A stretch of DNA of 64,000 nt from Pomacea canaliculata (Eukaryota; Mollusca; Gastropoda; Architaenioglossa; Ampullariidae), in contig NC_037590.1 in NCBI RefSeq assembly GCF_003073045.1, forward strand, positions 24,206,449 through 24,270,448, read 5' to 3'. How positions within the stretch are numbered: the first letter of the stretch is position 1; the number at the start of each line of letters is the position of its first letter. Both the position numbers and the translations under genes were made by a program. The notes beneath the pieces were generated by a model. The model was not told the DNA's origin and searched no databases. It saw only the letters and a program-made list of their open reading frames with translations. Below are positions 35,801 to 47,900 of the stretch, piece after piece.

Positions 35801-38800
35801 AAGTACACCATATATGACTATATGTTTGCTATCTGTGTCTGCATTGGCGACTTGATACTTGATAATACTTAAATAGGATCCATAAACAGGGTAAGAGCTA
35901 TACTGGAAACTACACCTGTTATGTAACATTAACGAGTTACTATTATAAGGGATTGACAAACTTGAATGGTTTTAATAAATTTTGAGAAAAGTTGAACATT
36001 GTTGTGTTTGTCTCCACACAGCTCGATTGAATAAAGAAAAATAAGATAAAAAATAACAAAAATCCCTCCAAAACAAAAGCAAAACCAGCCTGACAATCTG
36101 GGCAAAACATTTAACAAGACTCATTTTGCACAGGGGGTTGCGGATGGGGAGATGTTCCGACCAAAAACGGAGGAAGTCTTTGAAGTGTTTTCCTATTTAT
36201 ACGTTTGAATACAGCAGTACTTTTAGTTGTTCTAAAGATGATGCCATGTTTTAGTCGCACCAGGTGGGCAGGAACTGACTTTGAGATTGCTGTTTTAAGC
36301 GGAAGAAGCTGTTTACATTTCCCTTCCGCAGGATGTTTATCCTCCCGGACATTTTTGTAAACACTGCGCGGAGGATTTACAGCACGAAGGTAATGATAAT
36401 TTACAATGAGTAAATGAAGGAGCCTTGCAAAGTTGGTCTTTACACTTTCCGCGCAGTTAGTTTTGTAAAACTTAATGTTCAACTAGATGTCAACAATACT
36501 TTTTCATATATTCTGTAATGGCTGTAACCTCGCAAACAAACACACAATATCCTCGAATATACAAAATATACTGCAAAATATACTGCAAATTTGAATCCTC
36601 GTGTTGTTACTTATGGAGCTTTTCTCGTGTTTTTCTGCATAAAAGTGTAGGTGGTGTCTGCATCTCAACATGGCCCACGAATTGTTCAAGTACTTTCAGC
36701 ATGGAAGTCTAAGTCACAGCCGAGCGAGTGTCTTTCTGATCGAGGTGGTCTCAGTGTCTTTCACTGACTTCTTTTCGTGTACTGAGTGTCTGACATACGT
36801 GCTTCACGAAATGTGCTTTGTAGATCCCTTTGCATCCTTTTTCTGACAGATTTTGCTACTGCTTCCGCTGATAGGGCTACATGTACTAACAATACAACCA
36901 TCATTACAACAGCGGACATCACAATGCGATGGAGTGTCTGCTGTTTCTGCTGACAGCTGATGTTTAAAACAGTTGAAGTGGTAGTAGCAACCTAATAACC
37001 AACACAAATTCTGACTGGTATCGTTTTTAAAAATCTCTACAACTAGAAAGAAAGATTTTTAACTAAAAGGCGATCTTATTTTGGATAAAGTATGCCCTTT
37101 AAGTTCTGTCATGTGCATTTTGTAGACCCCACCCTTCCTGCGCCATCTGATGACATACTAAACAAGCAGTCGCTGAGCACTTCACTCTCTCTGTCGCATT
37201 TTGGAGCGAGATACAATTTAAAAAAAATCTTCTAACACAAACTCCTGCCAGATTGTGATTGCCTGTGAAATTTCTCTAGTCACAGTGCCCTTGGTTACAT
37301 ACATTGTGCTGTTTTGTCACTGACGAGTCATCAGAAACGACACATTATGTCGCTCAACATCCCCGCCTGTTGCTCTTTTCACCGGTGTTGGCGCGATTAC
37401 AGGGAAAGTAAACACAACTCTGACTAATTACAGACCAACAACATTTCCTTCACCACTAGGCAAAAACAAAAAACAAAACAAAACAAAACAAAACATAACA
37501 AAACAAAACCCCAACCCCAAAACTACTTCTACATCTTCCCTCATCCCGTTGTTTTAGAAAAAAAAGTGACCTACAGAAGAAAACTATTAACGAATGTACA
37601 GAAAAAATGAACTTATGTGGAATCTTCTTGGACAGTGAGAAGGCTTATAACATGCTCTACTATTACAGTCTACTGTCTACCCCAAACTCTACCAAACGGA
37701 AGTTCCAAATAAATTAGTTCAGTTAATGCTTTCTTGTCAAATGGGAAAATATTAGTAACAGTCGAAGACCAAACTTCCAGATGGATAAGTCTCAACAGCG
37801 GAGTTCCACGAAGAAGTGTTCTCGGTTTCATATTGTTTAACAGAATGATTGCATACCTCCCCAAAAGTACCAGAGATGTTAAACAATTTGTAGATGACAC
37901 ATCTCTCCTACGAAAGGTAAAAGAAGAAAAAAAGTAAGTTAAACAGAGAACCCAAATAAACTCAAAACCATAGAACTGTATAAAATCCAAGAAGGTTGAT
38001 AGTAAGCCCTATGTACGAAGAGTGTTCATTTATATATATATATGAATAGCATGTCTCTTTAACACACAAGTCAAGACTAGGAGTTTCTACCAGACAACAT
38101 GACTATATAGCCATCCAACACATGCTTCCATCTTCACAGCCGAGCTGATTGCCGTACATACAGCTCTTCCTAAAAACATAAGAATACAAAAGTTAAGGAC
38201 ACTGACATACCGGTAGTATTTTGTGATATCCAAATCGTTCTCTGCACTCCAGGTCCTGCAAAACCAATCGTCTAACAGAATAGACATGGCATAAAAACAA
38301 ACTGCCTCTCATAAGTGAGATTAGCAAAGAAATTGGCAAAATAATTATTCATGGAATAAAAGGAAATGAAAGAGATTTATAAACTAGCAAGACAGGTGAT
38401 AAAGCAGAAATACAAACCCTGTCAACTCCCCTAGTTCACCAACAGAAAGAATAACCATGATGAAACAATAAAATAATATGAGAAGAGCAATACTAACAGA
38501 AAGGTAAAGGAATTAGGAAACCAATAAAAGACCAACCTAGCGATACTTTTTTTTTAAACCAAACCGAATATCTAATCAACCCCAAGTAGCTGGAATGAGA
38601 ATTCAAGCTTGGTGTATGTTGTGTTTGGCTGTGAATAAAGTGAATCCATAGCAGTCTCTTGCAACCTTGGAGACTGGGCTCCAAACAGAGCATGAGTACA
38701 CAGTACACAAGTAAACAGAATAAACAGAAAGGAAAGCGTTACGGTGTGCTAAACAAGGTTCCCATGCCACTTCAACGCCAAATTGCATTTCGTGGAATTA

Positions 38801-41800
38801 CTTCTTTTTCCCGTTATCAACAAAATCAACATTATGACAATAATATAGACCTTACAAACACCGACTCAATGACAATAATATAGACCTTACATACAGGTAG
38901 ATATACAGCTAGATAGATCACCTGTCGCCGCAACAAACAGATCGCAGGAAAGGTCCTGGGTAGACACGTTGTTGCAAAAGGCACAGAACTTGTTGCGATA
39001 CGCTTGAGTGTAGCTGTACACCATGGTGTAGTCAGATCCATCGTCCATGCACCTGAAACACCAGCAGGTAGAGTTAGGACAGCAATAGCAATCTCCAATG
39101 GTATGGTGACTAAAGTCAAACCATTACTGATCTTGCCTCAGACGGATGCTAATTAAAGACACTCGTCGACAAATTCATGACTTTGTGTTTGTGTTTGACA
39201 CAGTGGCATATTACACGATATGTCTCTAGTTAAGTAACCTGTGTCGAAAGCAAATCGAAGCAAGAAAGAAAGACGGACAGACAGATATGCAATTACATAA
39301 TGTCGTTCTTGTTATTAACCCCCTCTCACCTGACATAGCATGGAAAAACAAGTGCGCACCAATAATCTGGAGTCGCATCTAAGAAGGTAATTTGGCTAAA
39401 AGGTGAGCGCAGAGCTGAAGGTCTTTGTAAGACTGATGTATGTGCGCGGATGCGGTCATATTCATATGCAAATCCTCGCGTGTCGGCAAGGTCGTGACGG
39501 ATGTGATGTGACCTGCAGACCTCTACCTTCTTCCTGCTGGTCACACACACACGAACCCCTTCTCCCGCAAATTTCATGGAAGTTTTCTTTCTGACGCATA
39601 TTTAATGATTGGAAACTTTTATGAAAAATAGAAAAATAAAATACCATCGCATCGACAACCTGTTGTTAACAAAGCCTTTAATGGATTGTTGATTTACATC
39701 ACGTGATCCAGAAAGTGTCAGCATTGGCGCGAGAGACCTACCACGTGCGTTTCCGTCTTGAGTGCGCTTTGGCTGATGCGACCAACTTTACGTCCTATTC
39801 CAGCTGTAACCATGCACATCTTCGCTCAACGCTTTCAATTTAAATTGTTTTCTTTAAATTTAGGTTGAAAACTTGAACTATCATTTTCTGGCATGATCAG
39901 ATTGGCTATCGTATCTGCACGCGCACACTGCAGAGTCTTGTGTCAAGCAGATGACTGTCCACCGATTAACCACCAGTAGTGTTGACTCGTTCCACTGACC
40001 TTCCGAGATTTATTTTGGCACAATATCTTAGGCTTAGTATGTCTATAATATGTCTTAGGCTTAGTATGTCAACAAGGAAATCAGGACCGCTTTGGACTGG
40101 GCAGCCATACTGAGCTCAGTAACCTTTGAGATGTTAAAGGCAGTGAAACATTTGATGATCTCAATAAAGTTACCTTTGATATATAAATATATAAACTATA
40201 ATATAATCCTTGTAATTATGTATAATGGTTATAGTTTTTATAAATTACATTTTTTATTTTCTGCATGAGATGTGCTATGTATAAAATATATGATGTTTCA
40301 CTTGCAAAATATAGTCTTGTAATGTCTCTTGCATTGCTTAGCCCTGCGTCTAATAGTGGTGTGTAAATTAATCTGTGGGGCTTGCATTTAGCTGCATAAG
40401 TGCACTGCTATGTATCAAACTGTGACGTCACTGTCTGAAAAATATTAAATGTTTGGAAAAAAAAAGGATGATAGTGAAAATGTTGCACGCGCTACAATGC
40501 GGTTGGTTTGGGGTGTTGGTAAGGGATGAGAGTCGCAGCAAATGTCTTTCGCCTAGCGTGGAAAATATTTTATTAGCGCCAAATATTTTATCCAAAGCTA
40601 GTTGTGATTAAGCGTTGTTTGCAGTTATTTAATGTTTTATATATATATATAATTCAAAATTTTGTGCGACAACAGAAGGTTTCGCACGTAATGACAAGGT
40701 AATGACAATTTTGGACATTTTCGTGAGAGTGGATGCTTCCTGCATTCCAGTCAGGTGTTTACTCTCACCTTGAAGCGATTTTGCGGTTTTCAGTTGAGTT
40801 GAGAGAATAAGTCTGGCTGCAGTTGCTAATGATTTCTGCCTCAAAGCAGGGCCGCAAGTGGAAGTGAAGTGCTGGAGGCATGAAGTGCATGGTGCAGTTA
40901 GCGCCGCTGGTGAAGACGTCTGTCAGATCAGTAGTATGGTTGAAGGGCAGTTGTTCTCTTGATGAGCAGTTGACACTGGGTCGCCAGTACCTGAAGGGTT
41001 CCTGCAGTCACAACGACTTAGGAAATTGTGTCTATGTCGTACAAGGTTAAGGATAAGAGGAAATGGTTTGAAACAGGAAACATCGTCCAAAAAATCGTTT
41101 TTTGTGCGAAAAATCGTTCTGTCACATGGTCACTTATTTCTTTATTCCATGTACAAGTAATAACTATTGTATAGCTACATGATTCAGACTAGCAAACTTT
41201 CTGCTTTTAACTGCACTGCTATTACTATTACTGCTTCTACCCAGCCCCGATCATAACCCAGTTGCGTTTATGGTATGGCATGTTTTGTCTCCCCCTACCA
41301 CCCTTTCAATTGTGTTTGGTGTGGCACGCATTATTTTCCCGTACCCTATTTCCCTATTTCCCACCTTCTTTGCTGTCGTTGGTATGGCATGTTTTATCTC
41401 CCCTATCTTTCTCACCTTGTTTGCTATTGTTGGCATGACATATGTTATGTCCTCCTAACGCTTTAAAAAATCTGTCCATGTTGATAAAGGAAATATATTT
41501 GCCATTTTTTTCAAGATTGTCTGGTGAGTAGTTAAAATGGGATTAATGTCTTGAAATAACTATCATAGTTCGTCTAAGATAACTTATTAAAGGGCATCTA
41601 GAATGACAATATTTTTTTCAGTATAAAATCAGACTAGTGCGTTTCTTGAACTTCAACTTCCTACATCTATGAGATTTAGACACTGACACAAGACCCAGAA
41701 AAGAGAATGATGGAGAAGTCATAGAGGTCAGAGGCTACCGGAAAGTCTTTCGTATAAAATGTCACATAATTGTCTCATTACAGGCTTTACATACAGCGTC

Positions 41801-42590
41801 CAATAAGACATGCAGATCTCATTTCTGGGATCACGCTAGAAGTTTACGAGATATCAAGCCCAACAACAATTTTTAATTTTTTTTCAGTGCGATACTTTGA
41901 AGAGATAGGATCATTGATACTTGTCTCATGACAACTCACCTTATGGCAAATTGCACAGAACATGTTGCGATAAACCACAAGAGTGATGTCCCCGGAAACG
42001 GGCAGGCGCGCCAGAAGGTCGTCGCTGGAAGACGTCAAACAAAGATCAGCCAGCGCTCGGTCCCGCCACGACTCCGGACACCTGCTGACCACCGACACGC
42101 GGTCGACTGAGCTGAGTGCCGTGTCGTAAATGCACGTGAACATGTCTTTGGTCAGACCATACTGACGGAGCAGCTCTGCCCGGTCTGTGCTCTGGTGTTC
42201 GGTAGTCGGGTCTTCGTCTGGCGACCCAACGCTGTCCTCGCCGAGTGCCTGGTGCGACGGAGAACTGTTATCATTGACATCGACACCTGGCTTGTCGTCG
42301 TCGTCGACAGCGTTGGTATGGCCGGCGCTTTCGTTAAGGAACACGCGACCGTAGTCTGGGCAGCAATCCGAGAAAAAGGGACACAAGTCATCGCAGGCAC
42401 AACCCTTGACCACAAAGTATGACCTTCTGTATATGCTGTTGCCACTATAGTCCCTGCAAGTCCACTTGAGGTCACAGTCGAACGGGGGTAGGGTGCTGGT
42501 CTCATAGCTAGGCTCAGGACTAGCAGGTTTTGAAGAAATGTACTGAGTAGCAAGAAGCACTAACATAGTGAAAACAAGCCACGGTGTCAT
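32875..42590 (-). CDS. class B / Methuselah-like 7TM receptor with N-terminal SMB-like domain
   Basis: Coding exons (minus): 41940-42590, 40769-41001, 38922-39052, 35304-35502, 34373-35083, 33353-33640, 32875-33092, about 810 aa. A signal peptide (MTPWLVFTMLVLLATQYIS) is followed by a Cys-rich SMB-like domain (CRDYSG then GCACDDLCPFFSDCCPDY). The ectodomain has two Y-R-N-x-F-C-A-x-C motifs (YRNMFCAICH in exon 1, YRNKFCAFCN in exon 3) and a membrane-proximal CETGQVFDPFRSVCREVAC. The 7TM core includes CLRPLRNIPGRNLLSL, FFLASFFWMNVMAVDVWFTF, GIYVRLTVVMGLTWTLGF and FVLMNTLQGLFMCISFVC, typical of Methuselah/adhesion-family receptors. The ligand is unknown. Exon 34373-35083 needs one extra base near 34727-34731 to read through, and the 33353/33092 junction is out of phase by one base. 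Given correct phases elsewhere, small assembly indels are likely, but a damaged allele or pseudogene is possible. Confidence 0.88.
33194..33211. repeat. (GA)n microsatellite
   Basis: Short GA run in the last GPCR intron. Confidence 0.85.
37467..37508. repeat. (AAAAC)n tract
   Basis: Imperfect AAAAC pentamers just upstream of a LINE fragment in a GPCR intron. Confidence 0.8.
37550..38500 (+). mobile_element. LINE fragment with RT and RNase H remnants, antisense in a GPCR intron
   Basis: The plus-strand frame at 37734-37937 shows an RT palm: LNSGVPRRSVLGFILFN (cf. GVPQGSVLGP) and KQFVDDTSLLRK (FVDD catalytic box). About 150 bp downstream an interrupted frame reads ASIFTAELIAVHTALPKN and SFSALQVLQNQ, the ribonuclease H signature of Jockey/I-group LINEs. 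Stops and shifts show decay. Limits are approximate. Confidence 0.8.
38834..38891. repeat. direct repeat, 23 bp, period 35
   Basis: ATGACAATAATATAGACCTT-ACA occurs at 38834 and again at 38869, immediately 3' of GPCR exon 3. Confidence 0.85.
40026..40070. repeat. direct repeat, 18 bp, period 27
   Basis: TCTTAGGCTTAGTATGTC occurs exactly at 40026-40043 and 40053-40070 in a GPCR intron. Confidence 0.9.
41268..41455. repeat. minisatellite of about 50-65 bp imperfect units
   Basis: Three to four diverged units begin GTATGGCATGTTTT / GTGTGGCACGCATT / GTATGGCATGTTTT / GCATGACATATGTT followed by a pyrimidine-rich CTCCCC...TTTC stretch. It lies in the first GPCR intron. The frames open on both strands here are a by-product of the repetition. 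Confidence 0.75.
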
Positions 42591-44699
42591 TTTAAGTCCA
42601 GAGAAAAATAGATGAATCGTTTCTTTACCTTGAGAACCTATTCGACAACGTCCTCTGTAAAGACGGGCGTGTGCAGAATGCCATCTGAGAAAAGTGACTC
42701 GTTCCCATTGCCCACGGTCCTCGTCCTCGCAGTTTTAAAGAATAGTCACCAATTCCCCTCCGTTGTTCTAGATGTCCGTTTCATTGATGTTGCTATATCC
42801 CAGTCCCCTTTACCAGAAATCTACAGCTTACATCTGGACCACGCAAATCCTCTTTCGATTTTGTAACAAGAAGTTTCCGCATCCCACTTGTGAGCGGCCT
42901 TGCGGACATCCACTGTTGCCACGTCGGGCAACATTAGCAGATGGTGAGTGGTGAGTGGTAGGGCGGTCAAAACGCGTGTACACCCCTGGCTGACAGCGCC
43001 CAGTCACACTCAGTTGCAGCTGCAGCGTCTGCCGCGTGCGCCTTTTCCACGCGGCTCATGACGCGCACACGGCTCGTGCATCCTCAGGAGTCACTAAAAC
43101 AGTAGACGACGGATGCGTAGGTCGTGACTCTCTACACGTCAGCGGGGACTGCGGCACGCGCCATTTGGATCTAAAGATGTGTGTGTGCGTGCGTGTGTGT
43201 GAGTGCGTGTGCGCGTGCGTGTGTGTGATTGTGACCGAAGGGAACCGTTTATATTCGTCCTGGTGTCTACGTTCCTCAGGTGGCAAATGTATGTAAGTGG
43301 AAAGTCTTTCATAAAATTTATTAAATGTTGTTTATGGGGGTTCCCCGACAGTTTTATGTAATGGCTACAAGTAAGATGAAATGCCTTTATTTTTTTAAAG
43401 TAATCTTATAATAAAACTTGAAGTCACCAGGAAAATATTTTCGTACCATTGTAAACAAGTCAAGCACTGAAGCAACGTATCGTGAGCACAGTAAGCTAGT
43501 ACATGTATTACGATTATTTCCTGTTCTCGTGGATTTGTCACTACTGTTATACTAAAGTCTAATATTTGATGAACTCCTACGTCTGCTTCGAGCAAAATTC
43601 CATCAAGAAGCAGGAAGAAGATGATGCATAAATTACCAGAATAAATTAAGATTGCGAGAATGAAGAGCTCGTCAAGTCAAGTTTTCGGATAATTGAAGCA
43701 TTAAAATTGTTGTTCAGCCTGATGCCTTGAGGCAAAACGAAAAGCTCTCGCGACTGACATGTGATAAAAACATTTATACAACCATTTGCAGCAACAGTAA
43801 CACTAAATGCGATTCAAATTGTCAAAAATCTTCTTCTACTGACAATAATGTTCGTTACATTCTCAGCGGAGATAAGTTGCAGAAGAAGAGATACAATCTT
43901 TGTTCTGTGCAATCAGATTAGTTCTTGGTAAGAATTTGATATCAAAGGGATAACAATAGTCACGTTAAAGTCATGCATAGTTGTTTGTTTATCTGATGGG
44001 AAAGTGCGAACTATATGGGAGGAATCCAGACAGAGAAATATTGACAGCCAGATGGCACATCCCGAGAGTGAGCGTGCCTCCAAACAAGATGTATCTGGAC
44101 TCGCTGTACGTTGTAGTGGTGACAAACGAAAATGTCCTACATTGCTGCCAAGCACCCTCGGGTGCAACTATACACATTAACTCGGCTTTGAGAGAAATAG
44201 GGGCTGCTTTCAGAGCCAGCGATTATAAACAAATTGTTTGCAAAAAGGACAATCTAATGCATTCATTTATGCCGCTGGCAGTTTGAGTTTTCCCATCGTC
44301 ACAATATTTATTGTCTTATTTGCATTTGTTGCTAGCGTCTGACAGCGAGCGAGAGAATATTTCACGACGAGCCTCATCATCACTGGAACCTTTTGGTTAC
44401 AACGTGTATATTGCAGATAGTATCTATGCCCAGTTCAAACAGCCTGACACAAGAGCCCAAGGCACGATCGAGGCAGTAGTATGCGTGCAAATCCAACTCG
44501 GTTATGAAGGATGGCAGGGTGGTAACAGCACGAGACAGTGAGAAACGCTGGTTTATTTGCCTCTCTCCCCCACAACCCCCTTGCTGCATCTGCAACAACC
44601 CATGAAGCACAGAAAGATGGATCTGGGCTGTAATTATGAAGTGAGAATGTCGTTTCCCCAGGTAAAAATAGAGAGCTCAAGAAAAAGCTGATACTTGAT
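42591..44699. other. upstream region of the GPCR gene, no other gene recognised
   Basis: GC-richer sequence around 42960-43150 is a plausible promoter zone. A 101-codon frame at 43981-44286 has no recognisable motif. Confidence 0.4.
43178..43232. repeat. (GT)n-rich microsatellite
   Basis: Alternating GT/GC/GA dinucleotides 5' of the GPCR gene. Confidence 0.85.
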
Positions 44700-44913
44700 T
44701 GGTTGATTTAGCAGGAAAGGGCTTCCACCTTGAGGTGATTTTGCACTATGGCACCAGAGTACCCTGAGAAAACTCCCAACGCCCATCCCTGCTGACAGGA
44801 GTCACATATAGAGAGTGTCTTGAGACGGGATCTGAACCCTGAGTTTCTCACTGCAGTGGTGACAAGCGAGAGCGAGTGTGTTAACCACTACACTACCGGG
44901 TGCGCCTCGCAGA
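44700..44913 (-). mobile_element. tRNA-derived SINE
   Basis: On the minus strand, CCGGTAGTGTAGTGGTTAAC (A-box region, plus coordinates 44878-44895) is followed by AGGGTTCAGATCCC (B box, 44827-44840) at normal tRNA spacing, then a non-tRNA body ending around 44700. Pol III box order and spacing fix the orientation. It is not a functional tRNA because the acceptor and 3' half do not pair. Outer limits are approximate. Confidence 0.8.
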
Positions 44914-47900
44914 TACTTCGTGTTTCTTTACCCTAGGACACCCGTGCCACCGCTTTATAACAAGATGCTTGTCCTCTCCATGCTGCTCCAAGGCAAAGAC
45001 TTACCATCGCTGTATAACTATGTCCCCTAGTTGACTGTTTCAGACAATGGCATTAGGAGACATTTCATGCAAGTGCTGGTGAACCGGCTTTACTGTTTTC
45101 TAGAAGTTCTTATCAGGCTTGAGATGAGACGTAAGCGAAATACAAACAGCAAAGGTTTATGTGACCTATAGAATATTTACAAAGAGAATTTGAGGTTAGA
45201 AAAAGTGGCTCTCACGTCTGTAGCGCTAATCTGTCATTTCTTTAGTTTATGTTGTCTTAAATTGAATATGCGGCAATTAAATGAATTCATATATATATAG
45301 AGAGAGAAAAGTGAACTGGAAAAGCTTTGATCCCCAAACGGGTTTTCATCCACTTGCCTATAAAATGTGTTCGGCTGAAAAACTATAGGTCAGTAAGACG
45401 ACTTACAAATTAAAGCATTACTTCGTTTTAAAAAAAAAAAAATTTATTACTATTTCACATGCACCCTCCACAAGGGGTTTTTACGTTCTGCGACCTCGTA
45501 ATACCACTCAGCTCTCTCTCTCTCATACATACACGAGACAACAGAAGTCTTATGGTTACATGTATCTTTTTATTTAAAAAAATATCCTCTGGAACTTGTG
45601 ACGATTGCTGCTTCGCTGAAGGTTGTCTTCCACTCTTACAAGCACACACGCACCTGCCAACTTACACAACGTTTTCGGTGGGTCAGATTCCTCGACCTAA
45701 CCCTGCTATCCTGCGGCACCTGCAAAATACCACTCAACTCCCACAAAAACGACACGACGGGCTAAATGAAAAGCACACAACCACGTCCTCATATCTAACT
45801 TTTATACAGAACACGTCTGATGCTGCCTAAGGTTACTGAAATTGCTGCCAATGTTTGTAAGCGATTTACTAGCCTTTACACTTACAATCCAGTTACGAAT
45901 CTTCAAGTTTGAAAGAGCAAACTTAAATCTGTACTCAGTAAGTATTCTAAAATTCAAACATAGTGAAATGCATTGGGAATAAATACAAAATGAAATTGCA
46001 CACTTCCCGTTGTTTAAAAATAGGTAGGAGAAATATTTGTAACAGCCGAACGAATGACAAGGAAATAGATGATTAACGAGCCCATTTAAAAAAAAAAAAA
46101 CAACCCACACACACAGATATATGCGCGTGCACGTTCATGAGAAAGTCATTCATACACACATATCATACGCACTGCCTATCACAATCATTACCCTTTTATC
46201 CCACAACGATCCGTAAATTTGACCCAATAGATCATAGAAGATTAACTTAGCTGCTCTCATATTTTGTAATTAGACTACAATTTCTGCGGTTGCAGAAATC
46301 AGACTGAGATATATTTAAAAAACATTTCCTGTGATCCATACATTTGCAAAAAGTGGAGGTAGGTACTTTATTTTTATCACTTACTATGCACCATTTTTGC
46401 AGTTGAAAGGAAAGCAAATGACTGCAATTCTTTTCAAACATACAGCATCCACACAAGAATTTCCATTTAATTGTAGCATAGTACATAAGTTCCTAGCCAT
46501 CATCAACATGTATGATGCACAAATCACCCCTGATACATAGTGCCCCCTTACTATTTTAAACAGTGTATACAAACACTTTTCTGTGAAAGTGGAAATTTTT
46601 AGATTCTTCAAAAGATGCAAGCTAGTAAATATTCTCAGCAAAATTTTGTTGAATCCTGTTTGTTTTAAAAGCACTTCATTTAAAATTTTTATATAAATAA
46701 AATCTTTTTTATATTTTATATAATTTTTAAACTTTCAGATGCTCCGTACCAAAGAATCATTATCTCTCTATACAAATACAACTCTCAAAGTTGAAACAAA
46801 TCCTACTCAAAAAGGCCACCACACTACCAGCAGACACATTAGTCAAAATGCTTCCTGCAAATCTGACTGACAAAGACATTTCATCTTGTAACTCACTTTT
46901 AGTTAGGAATTAATAAATCACCTTATTACGATACACACAGTAATAGCATGAAAGCAGTGTTTAAATCACTTTTCATTAAAGTCGCTACATTGCAAACAAC
47001 AACAACAGCAACAACAAAATAAAAAGACAATGCATCTTGGACAAGCACCATCTTCCAGTGTCAAAATAAACTTTTCAATTTTAACCACTAACAGAGCTAG
47101 AGAATCGAATATTGATTCCAACTGCTTACTGACCACCTATTTTGAGAACAATCATAAAACTCTTATATCACAATTCGGAATATCAGATATTGCTATCCTG
47201 TCTACTACTAACAACTAACACAAAAACATTATAGACATCACTTTAGATATATAAGAACATCCACATAAGATTGATAAGCTTGTTTGAATATTTTGTTCAA
47301 GTACTACAGTACTAAGTAAAACCTGTAAAATATTGCATGGCATTCTTTATTAAATCTTCTGCTTCAAGAATCCTCAGTTTCAGTTTTGTTAACAAAATCA
47401 TGACAGTGTTTTTTACACAAAGCAAAATAATGGGCAACAGAATGCAACCACCTCCCCCTTTACTGTTTCTGTCACTTGCTTTTATAAGTGCTCTATAAAC
47501 AGTCTCACAATACTTTTCAGACAACTCACAATGGCCATTCTACAAAGTGTCTACTGTCATTTTGTCCTGGATCCTAGCTAATTCAACTTTGCCTATGCCC
47601 ATTTTAATGCAGAGTTCACTACAATTTGTTCTGCTATTTCCATCTACAGAGAAGCTTTATTGCTAAATAAGCTAAAACAATCTTCCTGTCAGTCTAATAA
47701 AATCAAGCTCATAAACATTTATATAATAAAATATCAGCTCAAGTGGTTTACATAAAAAAACCAGTTACACAAATGGTAACATTCTTCATGGGGAAAAATG
47801 CTTCTTTCATCCACTAAATAATTTTTCCATTTATTGCCATTTCATGACGGATGCAGGCTACAGCTTTTTGTGCTCTAAAATATCATTTTCAACTCATTTC

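Noticed and set aside
43981..44286. 101-codon plus-strand frame
   Set aside because: No recognisable domain, and a long minus frame overlaps it; the region is otherwise noncoding.
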